Assembly (NCBI GenBank): GCA_002943765.1
Contig: PQWQ01000026.1
Location: forward strand, 558,001 to 622,000
Origin: Psoroptes ovis
Lineage: Eukaryota > Arthropoda > Arachnida > Sarcoptiformes > Psoroptidae
Length of the DNA: 64,000 nucleotides
Direction: 5' to 3'
How positions within the stretch are numbered: the stretch's first letter is position 1; each line of letters starts with the position of its first letter. Below are positions 1 to 11,002 of this stretch, piece after piece. Below the pieces are notes generated by a model, which saw nothing but the letters and a program-made list of their open reading frames with translations, did no database searches and was not told where the DNA came from. The position numbers were made by a program, and so were the translations under genes.

Positions 1-880
1 ACCAAACACAAACATTTACAAAGAGAATCGTATGGATACATTATGTCAAATATAAACACACATAGAAATATGGAATAAATTGAAAATAATCCTGTCAATT
101 TCAATGAATTTTTTTCAAAAAAAAAAAAAAAAAAAAAAAAAAATATTTTCACTTAAGTTTATGAAGGCAGATATGAAATATTGAAAAATCATAAATTTCA
201 ATTCAATTTCAATTCGGCAAAAGATTCAAAAATCATTTGCTTCATTCGTATTTTTTAAAATACAAATACTAACATGAAGTTAAGCGTCAGTTGTCATTCA
301 TATCATTCAAAAAATCTGAAAATATCATGAATCTTCAAATATCAAGAAGTGTATCAACGACAACATTTTAACATTTTTTTTTGATTCTTCATTCTTCTCG
401 CATTGCATCGTAATTCTCTATCATTTTCTCTCTATCTGTTTTGAATATCATTCTCATTAAATTTCGATGATATCAATAACATCATAATTCAATTGATACA
501 AATTTACTTTCGGCAAATATAATAATAATAATAATAATTCTTAATGACAATGACAATATGCTTGAACAAAACAACAAACATTCATTTGGATAATAATCAA
601 AATAATCAACCAAGAAACAAACAAATAAATAAATGAATAAAGAAATGGGGATAATTTCATTTTGTCATTTCGAAAATAAGACAAAAAAAAAACAACAGAA
701 ACGAAACAAAATACACAGAAACAAAATAACAGAAAGACACAGAAATAACAGAAATGTATCTTTTTTTAAAATGTTTCAATTTGATACAAACAAACACACA
801 CACATTTTGATGATATATTTATTATTATGAAAATATCAAAAACAAAATAATAAAATAAAATAAAAAAAATATTAATGTTA

Positions 881-961
881 TTAGGTTGTCCAATAAGTTC
901 TTGCCAATTTTCTCATTATTTTCCTACGATATAATCGACAAAAACTTACTGGACGACCTAA
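881..961 (-). mobile_element. Hairpin MITE copy 1 (subfamily A)
   Basis: 81 bp bounded by TA on both sides. It starts TTAGGTTGTCC and ends GGACGACCTAA, nearly perfect inverted repeats. The interior has CTACGATATAATCG, the reverse of the subfamily A core. Confidence 0.9.
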
Positions 962-1317
962 TATAACACGCTTGTCATTTGATTTTTTCTTTTTGAGGAG
1001 TATTTGGTATAAGAATTTGTAGGAATTTCTATTATCAATTACTACTGCTGTTGGTTGTTCGATAGCTGACTTTTTGAATTTATTACCCTTAACATCCAAC
1101 ATTCAACATCAATTCATTCATTCATTGAACACTCATTGATTGAGAAAAGAAAAAAAAAACACATCGAAACACTTCATGTGAACACATCCATTTCAACATT
1201 GAACACATCATGAACATGAAAATAAATTAATAAAATCGAATATCGAAGTAAATCAAACATATAAATAAAAAATAAAATATAAAAACAAAACACATCAACT
1301 CTTCAAATATTTCTATT

Positions 1318-1400
1318 TGAAGCTGTCCGTAAAGTTTTGGCCGATTTTCATCGAGCAACTTTATCCGATTAAGCCGAATGAACTTTTCGGACAACCTTCA
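1318..1400 (+). mobile_element. Hairpin MITE copy 2 (subfamily B)
   Basis: Ends TGAAGCTGTCCG and CGGACAACCTTCA are inverted. The interior CCGATTTTCATCGAGCAACT followed by GATTAAGCCGAATGAAC defines subfamily B. Confidence 0.8.
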
Positions 1401-3208
1401 TATTTTTCAGTTACACAAATATATTTCAGCATAGTTTTAACACTGTTCATGGTCGTCGTCGTCGTCATCAAAACAAGAAAAAAAACATTTTCCATTGACA
1501 GATGTTTAGATTAATTTCATTATTATTATTATATTTCAATTCAATCAAATAATCAAGAGGAAAAAAATGTCATTTCATTTCATTTCAGTTCAATCTATTT
1601 ATAATTTTTGAAATTGGCAATTTGCAATTTGCCAATTTACGAATCTTGTAATACTGTATTCTTTATACTTGAATTTCTCTTGAATTTCTTTCAAATTTTC
1701 AAAATCTTCAAAATCTTCAAAATTTCAAGAATTACAAGGCAATGTTTCAAAGATCCCATTATAATTAGAATTCAAAATCAAAATGAATGAATCATTCATT
1801 CATTGATAATCTTTAGTTTCTAATTATATTTCACTTTTTCACTTGTGTATGTGTTCAAATATCTTTCATTTACATCTTTACGAATCATTATATATATAAA
1901 TATATTTGATTCTAAAAATTTTCATCTAAATATTAATTTAATTAGAAACGAATAATAACAACTCAAATAATACGAATAATAATAAAACTTTTTTCATTCA
2001 AGCTTAAAATTTGAATCTGAACTGAAAAATCAAATCGTATCTTATATGAGAATGAACTTAATCACATTATATAATATTGGTGATCGAAAAAGGGGTAATG
2101 TAATATAAATGAGAATTCAAATAAATTTTGAAAATAATAAAGAACCTAAAACACACTATTATTTTGGAAACATTATTTAAATATTTATCAAGTATCGTTT
2201 GTATTTTCGTATTTTTTTGATATTTCTTATATTTCATCTCATTTCACTTTTTCATTCACATGGAATCAATTTTTTTTAAGGTTTTATCTCAGTATTTTTT
2301 GACACAAATAAAGAAGAATTATGGTAATTCTTAATACACACACCGTTGGGTTGGTTCGTTGGTTGGATGGAGACAAGGCTGATTCTCAAAGACGGAAAAA
2401 TTCATAGAATTCACAGGAAAATATACAACATACACACACATGCATGTGCATTCAATTATTTATTGTTCAATGCACTGCAATTGGAAATTAATTTCAAAAT
2501 GTGTTCGTGTTTGTATATTTGTATTTGCTGCAAGTGAAAATCAAATCAAATCGTGTTACATTCAATTATTTATTTTAATTTTTTGTTTCAGAATAAAAAA
2601 ATAAATTAGAAAAGAGTTTTATAATTTAAATTTTTTTCTTTTTTTAAACAATTTACAAATTCATCAATATTGTTCAATTTCAATTCAATTTCGATTCACT
2701 TTAAATCAATTTCAATTTTCAATTTCAATTTTGCATGGATTTAATTAAATTCAATTCAAGATTTTTTGGAATTTGAATTAAATTCAAATTCAAATTCAAA
2801 TTGGAATTATGAAATCTATCTTCATCTCTCTCTCTTTGACTCAATTTGACTCAATTTCACATTTGATTTGTTATTATTATCATTATTATTAATAGTCAGT
2901 AAATTCAAATGAATTTGAAAAACTCATAGATGAATTCAATGGAAAAGTCAATGGGATAACTGATTTGGAAAACTAAATTGAAGTAAATACAAAAACACTG
3001 AGCAATTTTGGCATTTCTTTTGTTTTAAATGATAATTTTTTCATTTTGTTTTGTTATTGGTTGGTGTTTTGGTGTTCAATGTTTGATAATAAATTATTTT
3101 TTTTGTGAATAAAAATGAAATAGAAATGAAAGAATAATAATAAAATTATTCAATAAATCATTTTGAAATCAGAATAAAGATTCAAAAAATTCAAATAGAT
3201 AATATATG

Positions 3209-3288
3209 TTGGGTTGTCTCAGATAGTTCTTGCCGGTTATATCGTAGAAAATCATTAAAAAAACGGCAAGAACTTATGGGACAACTTG
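3209..3288 (+). mobile_element. Hairpin MITE copy 3 (subfamily A)
   Basis: Inverted ends TTGGGTTGTCTC and GGGACAACTTGA around the core TTATATCGTAGAAAATCATT. GTTCTTGCCG is mirrored by CGGCAAGAAC. Confidence 0.85.
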
Positions 3289-3910
3289 ATATATAATGAA
3301 ACAAATGTGTAAATTGAATAAATTGAATGAATAAAAAAAATTGAAATTGAATGGAAAAAAAATAAAAAATAAAATGCCACATACTATTATTATTGGGAAA
3401 CCAAAAACGAAGATTGGATGATTTGATGATATGAATAATGGTGATATTATGATAATTTGAAAGTTGTGAAGAGTAATCTTCATTGAATTCTTGGTGGGTT
3501 CTTCGCTGGTTCTTCTTGGATTTTTGAAATTCTTCAGTTTCTTCAATTCTTGGTTGAAATTTTCGATGAATTTTTTTGGTTGAATTCGCTGCATTCAACG
3601 AATGGTGGATGTGAATCTTGTTGTTTCGTATTGTTTCTTATTAAGTTTTTTTTTTCAATTAATCACAAATCACAAGCACAAATTAATTAAAATTAATTCA
3701 TTTAAATTGATTTTTTTTGATAATTAAAAATTTCACATGAATAATGATTGATAAAAAATGCACGTTTTTTAAATTTTTAAAAAAATAATCTCAAAAAATA
3801 AAGCTAAAAAAATAAACACAAAACACAAAACACTGATACATAAATATTGGTACAGGCGTATAAATGGTCGTATACGGGTATTTCCACAAAATTATTTTTG
3901 ATTATTTTCA

Positions 3911-3990
3911 TTAGGTTGTCCGGAAAGTTTTTGCCGATTATATCGTAGAAAATTATTGAAAAATCGGCAAGAATTTATCGGACAACCTAA
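3911..3990 (+). mobile_element. Hairpin MITE copy 4 (subfamily A)
   Basis: 80 bp from TTAGGTTGTCCGG to CGGACAACCTAA, 12-13 bp perfect terminal inversion, with core TTATATCGTAGAAAATTATT. TA follows on the right; the left flank is CA. Confidence 0.92.
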
Positions 3991-4599
3991 TATTTAATTT
4001 CAATTTATTTATTTATTAATTCATTCATGATTGTTCTTTGAAAATTTTTGATCTTTGATACTAGAAAATTTTCAGGAAAAATGAAAAAAAAAAATGAAAA
4101 TAAAATAATAATCAATTAATCAAATATTTACACTTTGTTTTTAAAAAAAAAATATTATCAAGTAGCAAGCAATGAAATGAGAGGAACAATAATAAAAATA
4201 ATAACAGGTCAAATATTGATCGATGATCGATAAAAGAACAGCAGCAACAACAATAACAACAAAAACTAATCAATCAAATCATTGTTTTTTCTATTTTTTC
4301 TTTGCGAATCCATCTGTTGTTCAAAAAACATTTTGATTGAAAAAAAAATTTTTCCATTGAAAATTAAATAAATAAATAAATAAAATACTTGTGAATATTT
4401 ATTTATCGTAAAATTGTTTGCGCTGTTTGATCTCAAATTTTGTTAATTTAACAAAATTTGATTAATTTGATTGATTGATTGTTTGATTAATTGAATGATT
4501 GATCGATTCAAAACAATAAATCAATTGTTGTTATACCTGAGTAATGAGAAATCAAATTGGATTGGTGTAATTCTATCCAAAAAAAAAAACCCGATAACA

Positions 4600-5500
4600 A
4601 TGAGCTGGCATCATTCAATGACACGATTGAATGAATCAAATCGAAACAGAATCGATACAAATTCAACATCGTCCAATAGTTCATATAATCATCGATCGGA
4701 TTTGAGTAAGAGAAACTGATTACATGATTTTAATTGATTTTGTCAATTTCAATTGATTTTGTCAATTTCAATTGATTTTTTCAACATTAATTTCCCCCTT
4801 AAAGACAAACAACGACAATCTTGCCGCAAACTGTTAAGACGTTTTCCGGGCCGAATTCCGGTTATTGTTGAACGATTAGATTCGAATAATTCGCCGAACG
4901 GCGGAAACAAGTCTAAACCGAAATGGTTGAAAAATGTTCAATTATTTAACAATAACAATTCAAATCACAGAAAGATCAATTCAAATGATGATGGTTCAAA
5001 ATTGAAACATCATCGCATAAATAATGGAAAACCATCAATCGATATGAATAGAAAACAACGATTAAAATTTTTAGTGCCATATAATTGTACGATAGGACAA
5101 TTTCAATGGATATTAAGAAATCGAATTGATTTAATTTCAACATCGCCTACATCATCATCAAGCTCATCAAATAATGCAATTTATTTAATTGTCAATCATA
5201 CATTGCCTCATGCATCGTAAGTTGATATTTTCATTAACAATTCTTAACATTAGGGGCTAATCTTAAGGCTTAAGATCGAGACCATTTTCAAATATTTTCA
5301 AGTATTAAACATTTAAATAGTAAAATAATAATTGTGATCATCATTATTTCATTCATTGTGTCTTTTCTTTTCTTCAAAAATGTTATAGATGCTTAATTGG
5401 TGAATTATACCGTCAAAATCAAACTTTATACAATAATGATAATGATGATAATGATGGCTATCTATATATTTATTATAGTGATGAAAATACTTTTGGATAA
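4600..5500 (+). CDS. Divergent Atg8/LC3/GABARAP-family protein with exposed C-terminal glycine
   Basis: Three exons, 4600-4705, 4805-5216 and 5389-5500, join in frame to give 209 residues. Family signatures are FPGRIPVIVER (residues 49-59), KFLVPYNCTIGQFQWILR (from about 123), IYLIVNHTLP, and a C-terminal block with GYLYIYYSDENTFG. Atg8 proteins are ubiquitin-like and are conjugated to phosphatidylethanolamine on autophagosomes through a C-terminal glycine that Atg4 normally exposes. Here glycine is the last codon before TAA, so no Atg4 priming should be needed. The usual length is about 117-125; the extra comes from an Asn/Ser-rich N-terminus, about 45 extra residues after VIVER, and smaller insertions. 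An in-frame ATG at 4495 exists, but 4600 has the better context (ACAATGAGC) and avoids an unlike extension. The family is sure; orthology to LC3 or GABARAP is not. Confidence 0.88.
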
Positions 5501-6366
5501 TAAATATAAATATAAATATTTATACTTACATTTTTTTCCGATATAAATATAAATAAATAAATGAATGAAATCATTATATAATGATAATAATGATAATGAT
5601 CATAATTACAATCATTATTAAGATGATTATCATAAGTATTAACAATGAATTTATAAATATAAAATAATAATGATAATAACATTGTCACAAAAATTGTCAA
5701 CATTTTTTCTTATATATCACACAAATAATACATCTTGATGATTGAATTGATGAACAATGAAAATAATAATAATAAAATTGAATGAATGAATCGTAACAAT
5801 ATGTTTCATTATTCGACAAACGATGTCACGATAAAATCAAATCACCCACACACATAGTATGAACATGAAGAAGAAGAAGAAGAATTCAACATTTCTGTTG
5901 AAATTATCAAACGATTATCAATGATCAATGATGGGCTGTCAAATCGGAAATAAATAAGCAAAACTTTACATTGTAAATCTACAATAAAGATCTAAATGAA
6001 ATGAAAAGTTTTTTTTCGATTACTTTATAATAAAAAGGAAATATTTAGATGATGATGACGATGATTTCGAGTAATTCAATGGGACATCTAATGGGTAATT
6101 TATGCATTTCAATAACACAAATGATAAATAAATGTGATTGGCCATGTGAAACATGGTTGAAAAATGTTGAAAAAAAAACTTTTATTCATTTGTCGAAATG
6201 TTGAACTGATTGTGTTTGTGTATGAAATGAAATAATGATTTTAAAAATCAAAAATATAATGTATTAAAACGTATTAAAATATTTATATTAATTGATGAAA
6301 AATTCATTTTGATTTTTGTTGTTGTTTTAAAATGATGATTTGCTCGAACATTTGATTTGATTTGAT
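5501..6366. other. Intergenic region between Atg8-like gene and dyskerin
   Basis: This region takes the 3' ends of two convergent genes (Atg8-like on +, dyskerin on -). It contains ATA/ATG microsatellite runs and an AAG run near 5868-5883. I see no gene or structured RNA. Confidence 0.5.
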
Positions 6367-7920
6367 TCATTCGTCTTCATCTTCTGCTTTGTGTTCATGT
6401 TTCTTTTTCTTTTTTTTCTTTTTCACTTCAATTTGATCCGTAGCTTCTTGTGCTGTTTCCATTTCATTTTCATCATCTTCGATTATTTCTTGTTTAATTT
6501 GATTGGCATTCAATTTATTATCATCACCATCTTCTGCTTTTACTTTGGCAATTTTTTGACCAATTTTTTCGAACCATTCGGCCGGTGTTTTATCGTTCGG
6601 TTTTCCTTTCTTGTCTAACATTCCATTTTTGATTAATGTTTTTTTGAATGATGCAACTGGTCCTAGACCCCATTTGCGTGGATATGTATCACGTTCCATT
6701 ACGACACGTTTAATTTTGGCAACGATTCCATGATCACAACATGCAATGGTGGATGTTGTCATCAATGCAATAGCTTTGTCGAATAGGCAACATGAAATAA
6801 TTAGAATATGGATATTAGATTGGATGATTAAATAAAAACATACCTAAACAAACAGCTTCGCCTTTAGTTGTGACAATAACAATTTCTTCATTTAATTCAA
6901 TACCATTATCATAGCGTAAGACACCTGGTAACATAATTTTTGCACCATAACATATGGCATTGACAGCTGTATCTTTGACCAGTATTCGTTTGTGGCGAAC
7001 TAATAATGCTTCCAATGGTTTCACTACTGTTCGCAATAAACTTTCATCTTTATGATGATCATATAGATACATGGCATCGACTAAATCATGCATAGTGACC
7101 ATCCCTTCAGATTCTGACTGAATTCCTGATCGAACACGACGCAGTTCTTGCATCTGGCCCGAAACACCAAGCAACAGGCCTAAATGAACACATAAAGTTC
7201 TGACATAGGTGCCAGCTTCACAGTCTAACCACAATATTCCAAGATTTGATTTTTCATTATATTCTAATAATTTACTTGCATAAATTGTTCGAATTCTTAG
7301 CTGTCGTTTAACAGCTGATATGAGTGGTGGCCGCTGAAATAATGCACCAGTTAATTGTTGAACAGCTTTGATAACTGATGCACGGCCACCCGGCACTGAG
7401 GAATGTAACCGCAATATGGCAACATATTCTTTGCCAGCATTTTGTTGACTTTTCACAAGTCTAGTGGCTCGGTCTATGCAAACAATCAAACAACCAGATA
7501 CTTTAGGATCTAGCGTACCACTGTGGCCAGTTTTCTCAACGCGCAATATACGTTTAATCCATGCAACAACTTCATGTGAAGATGGATTCGACGGTTTGTC
7601 TAAATTAATAAAACCTGATTTAAGATATTCTTTAATTTCTCTTTGATCTGGTGAACAACCAAATGGTAGAGGAGTGAAATGATAGGCTCGTACATTCATT
7701 GAATCTAAATTTTTCAACAATAATGGCCATTGTTGTGTGGATAGTTTTGGTGATTTAGATTCTGGTTGTAAATGAAATATTTCATCAACATCCATTGCCA
7801 TTTTGTCATGTTTTTTCTTTGATTTCTTTTTGGCTAAGATTTGTTGTGGATAAAATATTTGAATTAAAATTATGATTGCATAAATACAGCCAAAGATAAC
7901 TTACGTTCAGATATTTCCAT
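6367..7920 (-). CDS. DKC1: Dyskerin, H/ACA snoRNP pseudouridine synthase
   Basis: Three exons on the minus strand, 7920-7905, 7833-6844 and 6773-6367, give 470 residues; introns are 71 and 70 nt. The 16-nt first exon encodes MEISE and joins in frame to a Lys-rich segment, as in other dyskerins. The TruB catalytic motif GHSGTLDPK puts the catalytic Asp at about residue 114. The PUA region contains GAKIMLPGVLRYDNGIE and HGIVAKIKRVVMERDTYPRKWGLGP, almost identical to animal dyskerin. The tail is acidic, then poly-Lys (nuclear localisation). Dyskerin/Cbf5 modifies rRNA and snRNA guided by H/ACA RNAs, and stabilises telomerase RNA in vertebrates. It is divergent from BRK1 (228 bp between start codons) and lies about 1.9 kb from a C/D snoRNA host gene. 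Confidence 0.97.
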
Positions 7921-8148
7921 GATTAAAATTTTCAAATAATTTTTTTCAAATTAAACAAAACATGAATATTCCATGCTTTCGCCATAGACAACCGAAAAAG
8001 CGCATGTGTTTGTCTGCACATGATGTCGTCTCATTCAAAACAACCAGGACACAATTTTTAATGTTTTGAGCATTTAATTAAATGGTGATTTAAATTCTTT
8101 ACCGAATCAAATTTAATTTAATTCACGATCATTATTTCATCGAAAACG
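7921..8148. promoter_or_regulatory. Shared bidirectional promoter of dyskerin and BRK1
   Basis: The two start codons face away from each other across 228 bp, so both promoters and both 5' UTRs must lie here. There is no clear TATA box. The middle (about 7985-8025) is less AT-rich than its flanks, as in housekeeping promoters. The role is inferred from geometry. Confidence 0.55.
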
Positions 8149-8491
8149 ATGGCAGCTTTCCCAAAAGAACCAATCAATAAAACAATACAACAAGATTGGG
8201 CTAATCGTGAATATATTGAAATCATTACTGGTAGCATTAAAAAAATTGCTGATTTTCTCAATTCATTTGGTAATTTATATTTTACAAAAATCAATTTAAA
8301 TAATAATTAATTTTTGCTCAATCATCCATATCATATGCATAGATCGATCATGTCGTGGACGATTAGCTGAATTGAATGAAAAATTAACAAGTTTAGAGCG
8401 AAGTATTGAATATTTTGAAGCCAAAACATCGAACAGTGAAATGGCAACAGTGATTCATCAGCAACCAAACATGGCAACTAATAATAAGTGA
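8149..8491 (+). CDS. BRK1: BRICK1 (HSPC300), SCAR/WAVE complex subunit
   Basis: This gene is too short for simple ORF calling because its 73-nt intron splits it: exons 8149-8269 and 8343-8491 encode 89 residues. The core QQDWANREYIEIITGSIKKI continues into ADFLNSF, then DRSCRGRLAELNEKLTSLERSIEYFEA across the splice junction, matching animal BRK1 nearly residue for residue. BRK1 is the smallest WAVE regulatory complex subunit: a single coiled-coil helix that helps trimerise WAVE and activate Arp2/3-driven actin branching. The mite protein has about 14 extra C-terminal residues (MATVIHQQPNMATNNK) beyond the 75-residue human protein. AATAAA at 8593-8598 is a likely poly(A) signal. Confidence 0.96.
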
Positions 8492-8843
8492 ATGAATGAA
8501 AAAAAACTTGTACAAAAAAGATTTATTTGAAAAATTTGTATCAATTTATTTACATATTTTGTTCCTATGAATCAATTTTAAATGAAAAATTCAATAAAGG
8601 GGGTGCTTGTGATTGTGGTGCACACAAATAGTTGTGGTTATTAATGTTTGTGGTGTCAATGAGTGTGTTTGATGAGCAGGTTTGTGTGAATTAAAATGAT
8701 TATTATATGATAGTGATGATGAATGGAGATGTGGATGACGACGTGAATCTGGGATGAGAGGGGAGAAAATCAGGGCTTAATGGGGGGGACAATCACGTTG
8801 ATATCCGAGCGATCTCTCTCAGGATACCCTCAAATGCGTGGCC
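8492..8843. other. BRK1 3' UTR and transposon flank
   Basis: The first ~110 bases are the BRK1 3' UTR ending at AATAAA (8593). Beyond that the sequence becomes unusually G/T-rich and richer in GC than the rest of the window (G runs at 8599-8603 and 8781-8787). This composition matches the adjacent Merlin transposase and probably belongs to that element. I could not identify a terminal inverted repeat. Confidence 0.45.
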
Positions 8844-9716
8844 TCAAAGATGTCTCCTCCATATGAATTCAATCATGTAGGATTCGAGCATCGATCGATC
8901 GGTGCCGCGTTGTTTTTTATTACGCCATTTAAGGCTACCCCATAACCTCTCGATATTTTGTGTATGTGCTCCGGATATCGGGTCGATGAAGTTTTCTTTG
9001 TGATTCAACTTGCGGTGTTGAAAACCCATCCGCTCAAGATCAGCCGTTGAATAGGCCCTCCAGGAATCCGACACTATGGTCGTACCTGGTTCGACATTAT
9101 CGCCGATCACCTTAATCAATACATTCTTGGACCTATTCGGCACCATCTCAAGGAAACATTTGTTTGTCTCGCGACAAATTCCCCCGAATATCCATTGCTG
9201 CAGCAGAGATCGTCCTTTATTGTCTTGACGCCTGGCAAACAGAGTCTCATCGATCTCAACAGTCTTGCCAGGGGCGCCAATTTTCTCCTCATGCATACGC
9301 AGCACTTGGGCGCATACGTCCCTTAACCGGCGATTCCACAGTATAACGGCGCGTTTTTTCATTCCAAGTTTTTTTTGGCCGTATTTGATTGTAGTCATCT
9401 CCTGACTCCACGCATATATGAATCTCAGAATAGTCACGAAATCAATCTTGGTGGACTCAAACCACGTACGGACTCGGACGGATTTTGTTGTCCGGCACGT
9501 GGAACGTTCACATCGCCACCGCACACCTGTTAAAACATGATGAGTTATTATCACAAAAGAAAATTCAATAAAACGAATAAACGTACCTTCAACATATGTG
9601 ACGACCTCGATGCCATGCCCTTTTGCGCATTGGGCACTACTTGGCAACACCGATCGTTGTTGAAGAAACTCGATAGCTTCTTTTTCGGTTTTTGGTAAAT
9701 TAAATAATGTTGCACA
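8844..9716 (-). CDS. Merlin/IS1016-type (ISXO2-like DDE) transposase, 5' end incomplete
   Basis: The 8844-9650 frame contains the ISXO2-like DDE domain: VEIDETLF (first Asp), TTIVSDSWRAYS (second Asp), SGAHTQNIERLWGSLKWRNK (Glu), with WIFGGICRETNKCFLEMVPNRS between. A 60-nt GT...AG intron (9527-9586) can be removed in frame; splicing joins VVTYVEG to VRWRCERSTC and restores a zinc-ribbon-like N-terminus, while read-through is also open. The open frame continues upstream to 9716, encoding LFNLPKTEKEAIEFLQQRS, typical of this family, but has no ATG before the stop at 9717-9719. The start is therefore lost or in an upstream exon. GC content is clearly above the neighbours. Merlin elements use cut-and-paste transposition. 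Only the missing start suggests decay; all three catalytic residues and the frame are intact. Confidence 0.9.
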   Translation of the reverse strand, partial: CATLFNLPKTEKEAIEFLQQRSVLPSSAQCAKGHGIEVVTYVEGTFIRFIEFSFVIITHHVLTGVRWRCERSTCRTTKSVRVRTWFESTKIDFVTILRFIYAWSQEMTTIKYGQKKLGMKKRAVILWNRRLRDVCAQVLRMHEEKIGAPGKTVEIDETLFARRQDNKGRSLLQQWIFGGICRETNKCFLEMVPNRSKNVLIKVIGDNVEPGTTIVSDSWRAYSTADLERMGFQHRKLNHKENFIDPISGAHTQNIERLWGSLKWRNKKQRGTDRSMLESYMIEFIWRRHL

Positions 9717-9855
9717 CTACTTTAAACTAGCCTGGCATTCCAAAAAATCATGCTGTTTCACTATCTATCGGATTTTCGAGTAACAAAAAAAAAATTTTAC
9801 ATTAAAAATTGTATTTTTTAAAAAAAAGGGTTTAAAAAATAATAAAGCATTGAAA

Positions 9856-9930
9856 TCAGCTGACGAAAAATAAAATTATTTCAATTTTATTTCGATCATT
9901 TACGATTCACTGTCTGCCTTAGGTCATCAT
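9856..9930 (-). ncRNA. Box C/D snoRNA 8 (18S rRNA guide)
   Basis: Box C is a perfect ATGATGA (9930-9924) and box D is CTGA (9859-9856), 75 nt. The 13 nt ending one base before box D, TTATTTTTCGTCA, are complementary to the conserved 18S segment TGACGAAAAATAA (recalled, not aligned). By the D+5 rule the target is the C of GUGAC. It lies in the last intron of the host gene, downstream of the 11-nt exon 9994-9984. Confidence 0.75.
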
Positions 9931-10075
9931 ATATATATTCGCAGTGATAATTTACAGTATTTTTGTATTAATACTTGACTTACAATTCGACAATCTGTGG
10001 AAAATGAAATAAATAAAATTCAGATTAGAAATCAATCAAGATTTGAATAAAAATTTTATTTTGAATTTATAAAAA

Positions 10076-10162
10076 TCAGTTGAAGAAATTCACATTTATG
10101 GCATTTTACATGTATCGTATCAATCGATATGATATTCAAAACCACTAAAAACAATGTCATCC
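10076..10162 (-). ncRNA. Box C/D snoRNA 7 (28S rRNA guide)
   Basis: Box C-like GGATGAC (10162-10156) and box D CTGA (10079-10076) delimit 87 nt. The guide before box D, TGAATTTCTTCA, is complementary to 28S TGAAGAAATTCA, just upstream of the conserved GCGGGTAAACGGCGGG region. A possible D' box (TTGA) lies near 10140. Box D is 81 nt from the 3' splice site at 9995. Confidence 0.7.
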
Positions 10163-10326
10163 AGCCTTTAAACTTATAAGCTTTATAGCTAAGAATAAAA
10201 TAATGCTTACCTTGTTTTCAAATCCTTTGAGTACTGGAAACCATCGATCAATCCCTATGGAAAAAAATGATAATTTTTTTAAATGATCTTATTCAAGAAT
10301 TTTGTACTGAAATTGTAACGAATGAA

Positions 10327-10405
10327 TCAGTATGAATGCTTCAAATCACATATGAAAATCATATGTCCCTAAAACCTACATTTTTTTTACTTTCAAATTC
10401 ATCAC
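10327..10405 (-). ncRNA. Box C/D snoRNA 6 (orphan guide)
   Basis: Perfect box C GTGATGA (10405-10399) and box D CTGA (10330-10327), 79 nt, with box D 72 nt from the acceptor at 10255. I could not match either guide to an rRNA segment I know, so the target is unassigned. Position and spacing agree with the other introns of this gene. Confidence 0.55.
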
Positions 10406-10570
10406 TAGGATCAAGGGAAAAAAAGGATTTTTTAGAGAAAGCTTACCTCTTCAAGAATTACAACGAAAAACGCTCACAATTATTATTACGCTTGAAATTT
10501 GGAGTACAAAAAGATTATTAGATTTTTCTTGAAAATAAATTTCAATAAAAATATTCAAATATCTATTGAA

Positions 10571-10642
10571 TCAGCAAGACTAATCGGGCTTTATTGAGCA
10601 TAAACATGGATTTTTTCATCTGGCAAAATCTTTTCTCATCAC
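10571..10642 (-). ncRNA. Box C/D snoRNA 5 (28S rRNA guide)
   Basis: Perfect box C GTGATGA (10642-10636) and box D CTGA (10574-10571), 72 nt. The guide CGATTAGTCTT, ending one base before box D, is complementary to 28S AAGACTAATCG. That segment directly follows the target of snoRNA 2, so the two modify neighbouring nucleotides. Placing the acceptor at 10491 gives the usual 80-nt distance from box D. Confidence 0.75.
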
Positions 10643-10765
10643 ATTTGAACACTGCTCGCAATTGTTTCAAAACAAAATTGACAATTTACCTGCAAATAGA
10701 AATAAAAATAAGGGTTTAAAAAATGTAATATGACAAAATTGAATGTAAAATTCATAAAAAATGAA

Positions 10766-10830
10766 TCAGATTTCAATATTAAAATCATTTATACTCATAT
10801 AGATTCCCACTGATTGATTTATAACATCAT
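10766..10830 (-). ncRNA. Box C/D snoRNA 4 (28S guide, SNORD79-like)
   Basis: Box C ATGATGT (10830-10824) and box D CTGA (10769-10766), 65 nt. The internal guide CAGTGGGAATCT (10812-10801), followed by a D'-like ATGA, is complementary to 28S AGATTCCCACTG. Human SNORD79 uses a TGGGAATCT guide against the same segment (recalled). Box D is 76 nt from the acceptor at 10690. Confidence 0.72.
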
Positions 10831-11002
10831 TTTATGTGCTAATAATTCAATTGAATGTCCAAAATGGTTAAATTACCTTTAACAGAATCCCTCAGTCTTA
10901 GGCCATTGATTGTTTGAATAACTTCATCTGTATGGATGAATTAAAACTACCATGAATATTGCTTCACAGGGAAAAATTAAATTGAATTCATTTATTCAAA
11001 AA

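Larger units (their letters stand above)
1..4599. other. Non-coding stretch with four hairpin MITEs
   Basis: I see no supported gene here. The longest frames are short, AT-driven and lack homology. The stretch has A/T homopolymers, AAT/ATT microsatellites, scattered CA runs and four copies of an ~80-bp palindromic element, listed separately. It could be the intergenic region or intron of a gene lying outside the window. Confidence 0.6.

Noticed and set aside
3191..3598. 135-codon minus frame starting MNAANSTKK
   Set aside because: Its C-terminal part translates MITE copy 3, the rest is low complexity, an overlapping frame is equally long, and I see no homology.
8598..9790. Terminal inverted repeats of the Merlin element
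   Set aside because: I compared the G-rich left flank and the sequence right of 9716 by eye and found no convincing inverted match or 8-9-bp duplication.
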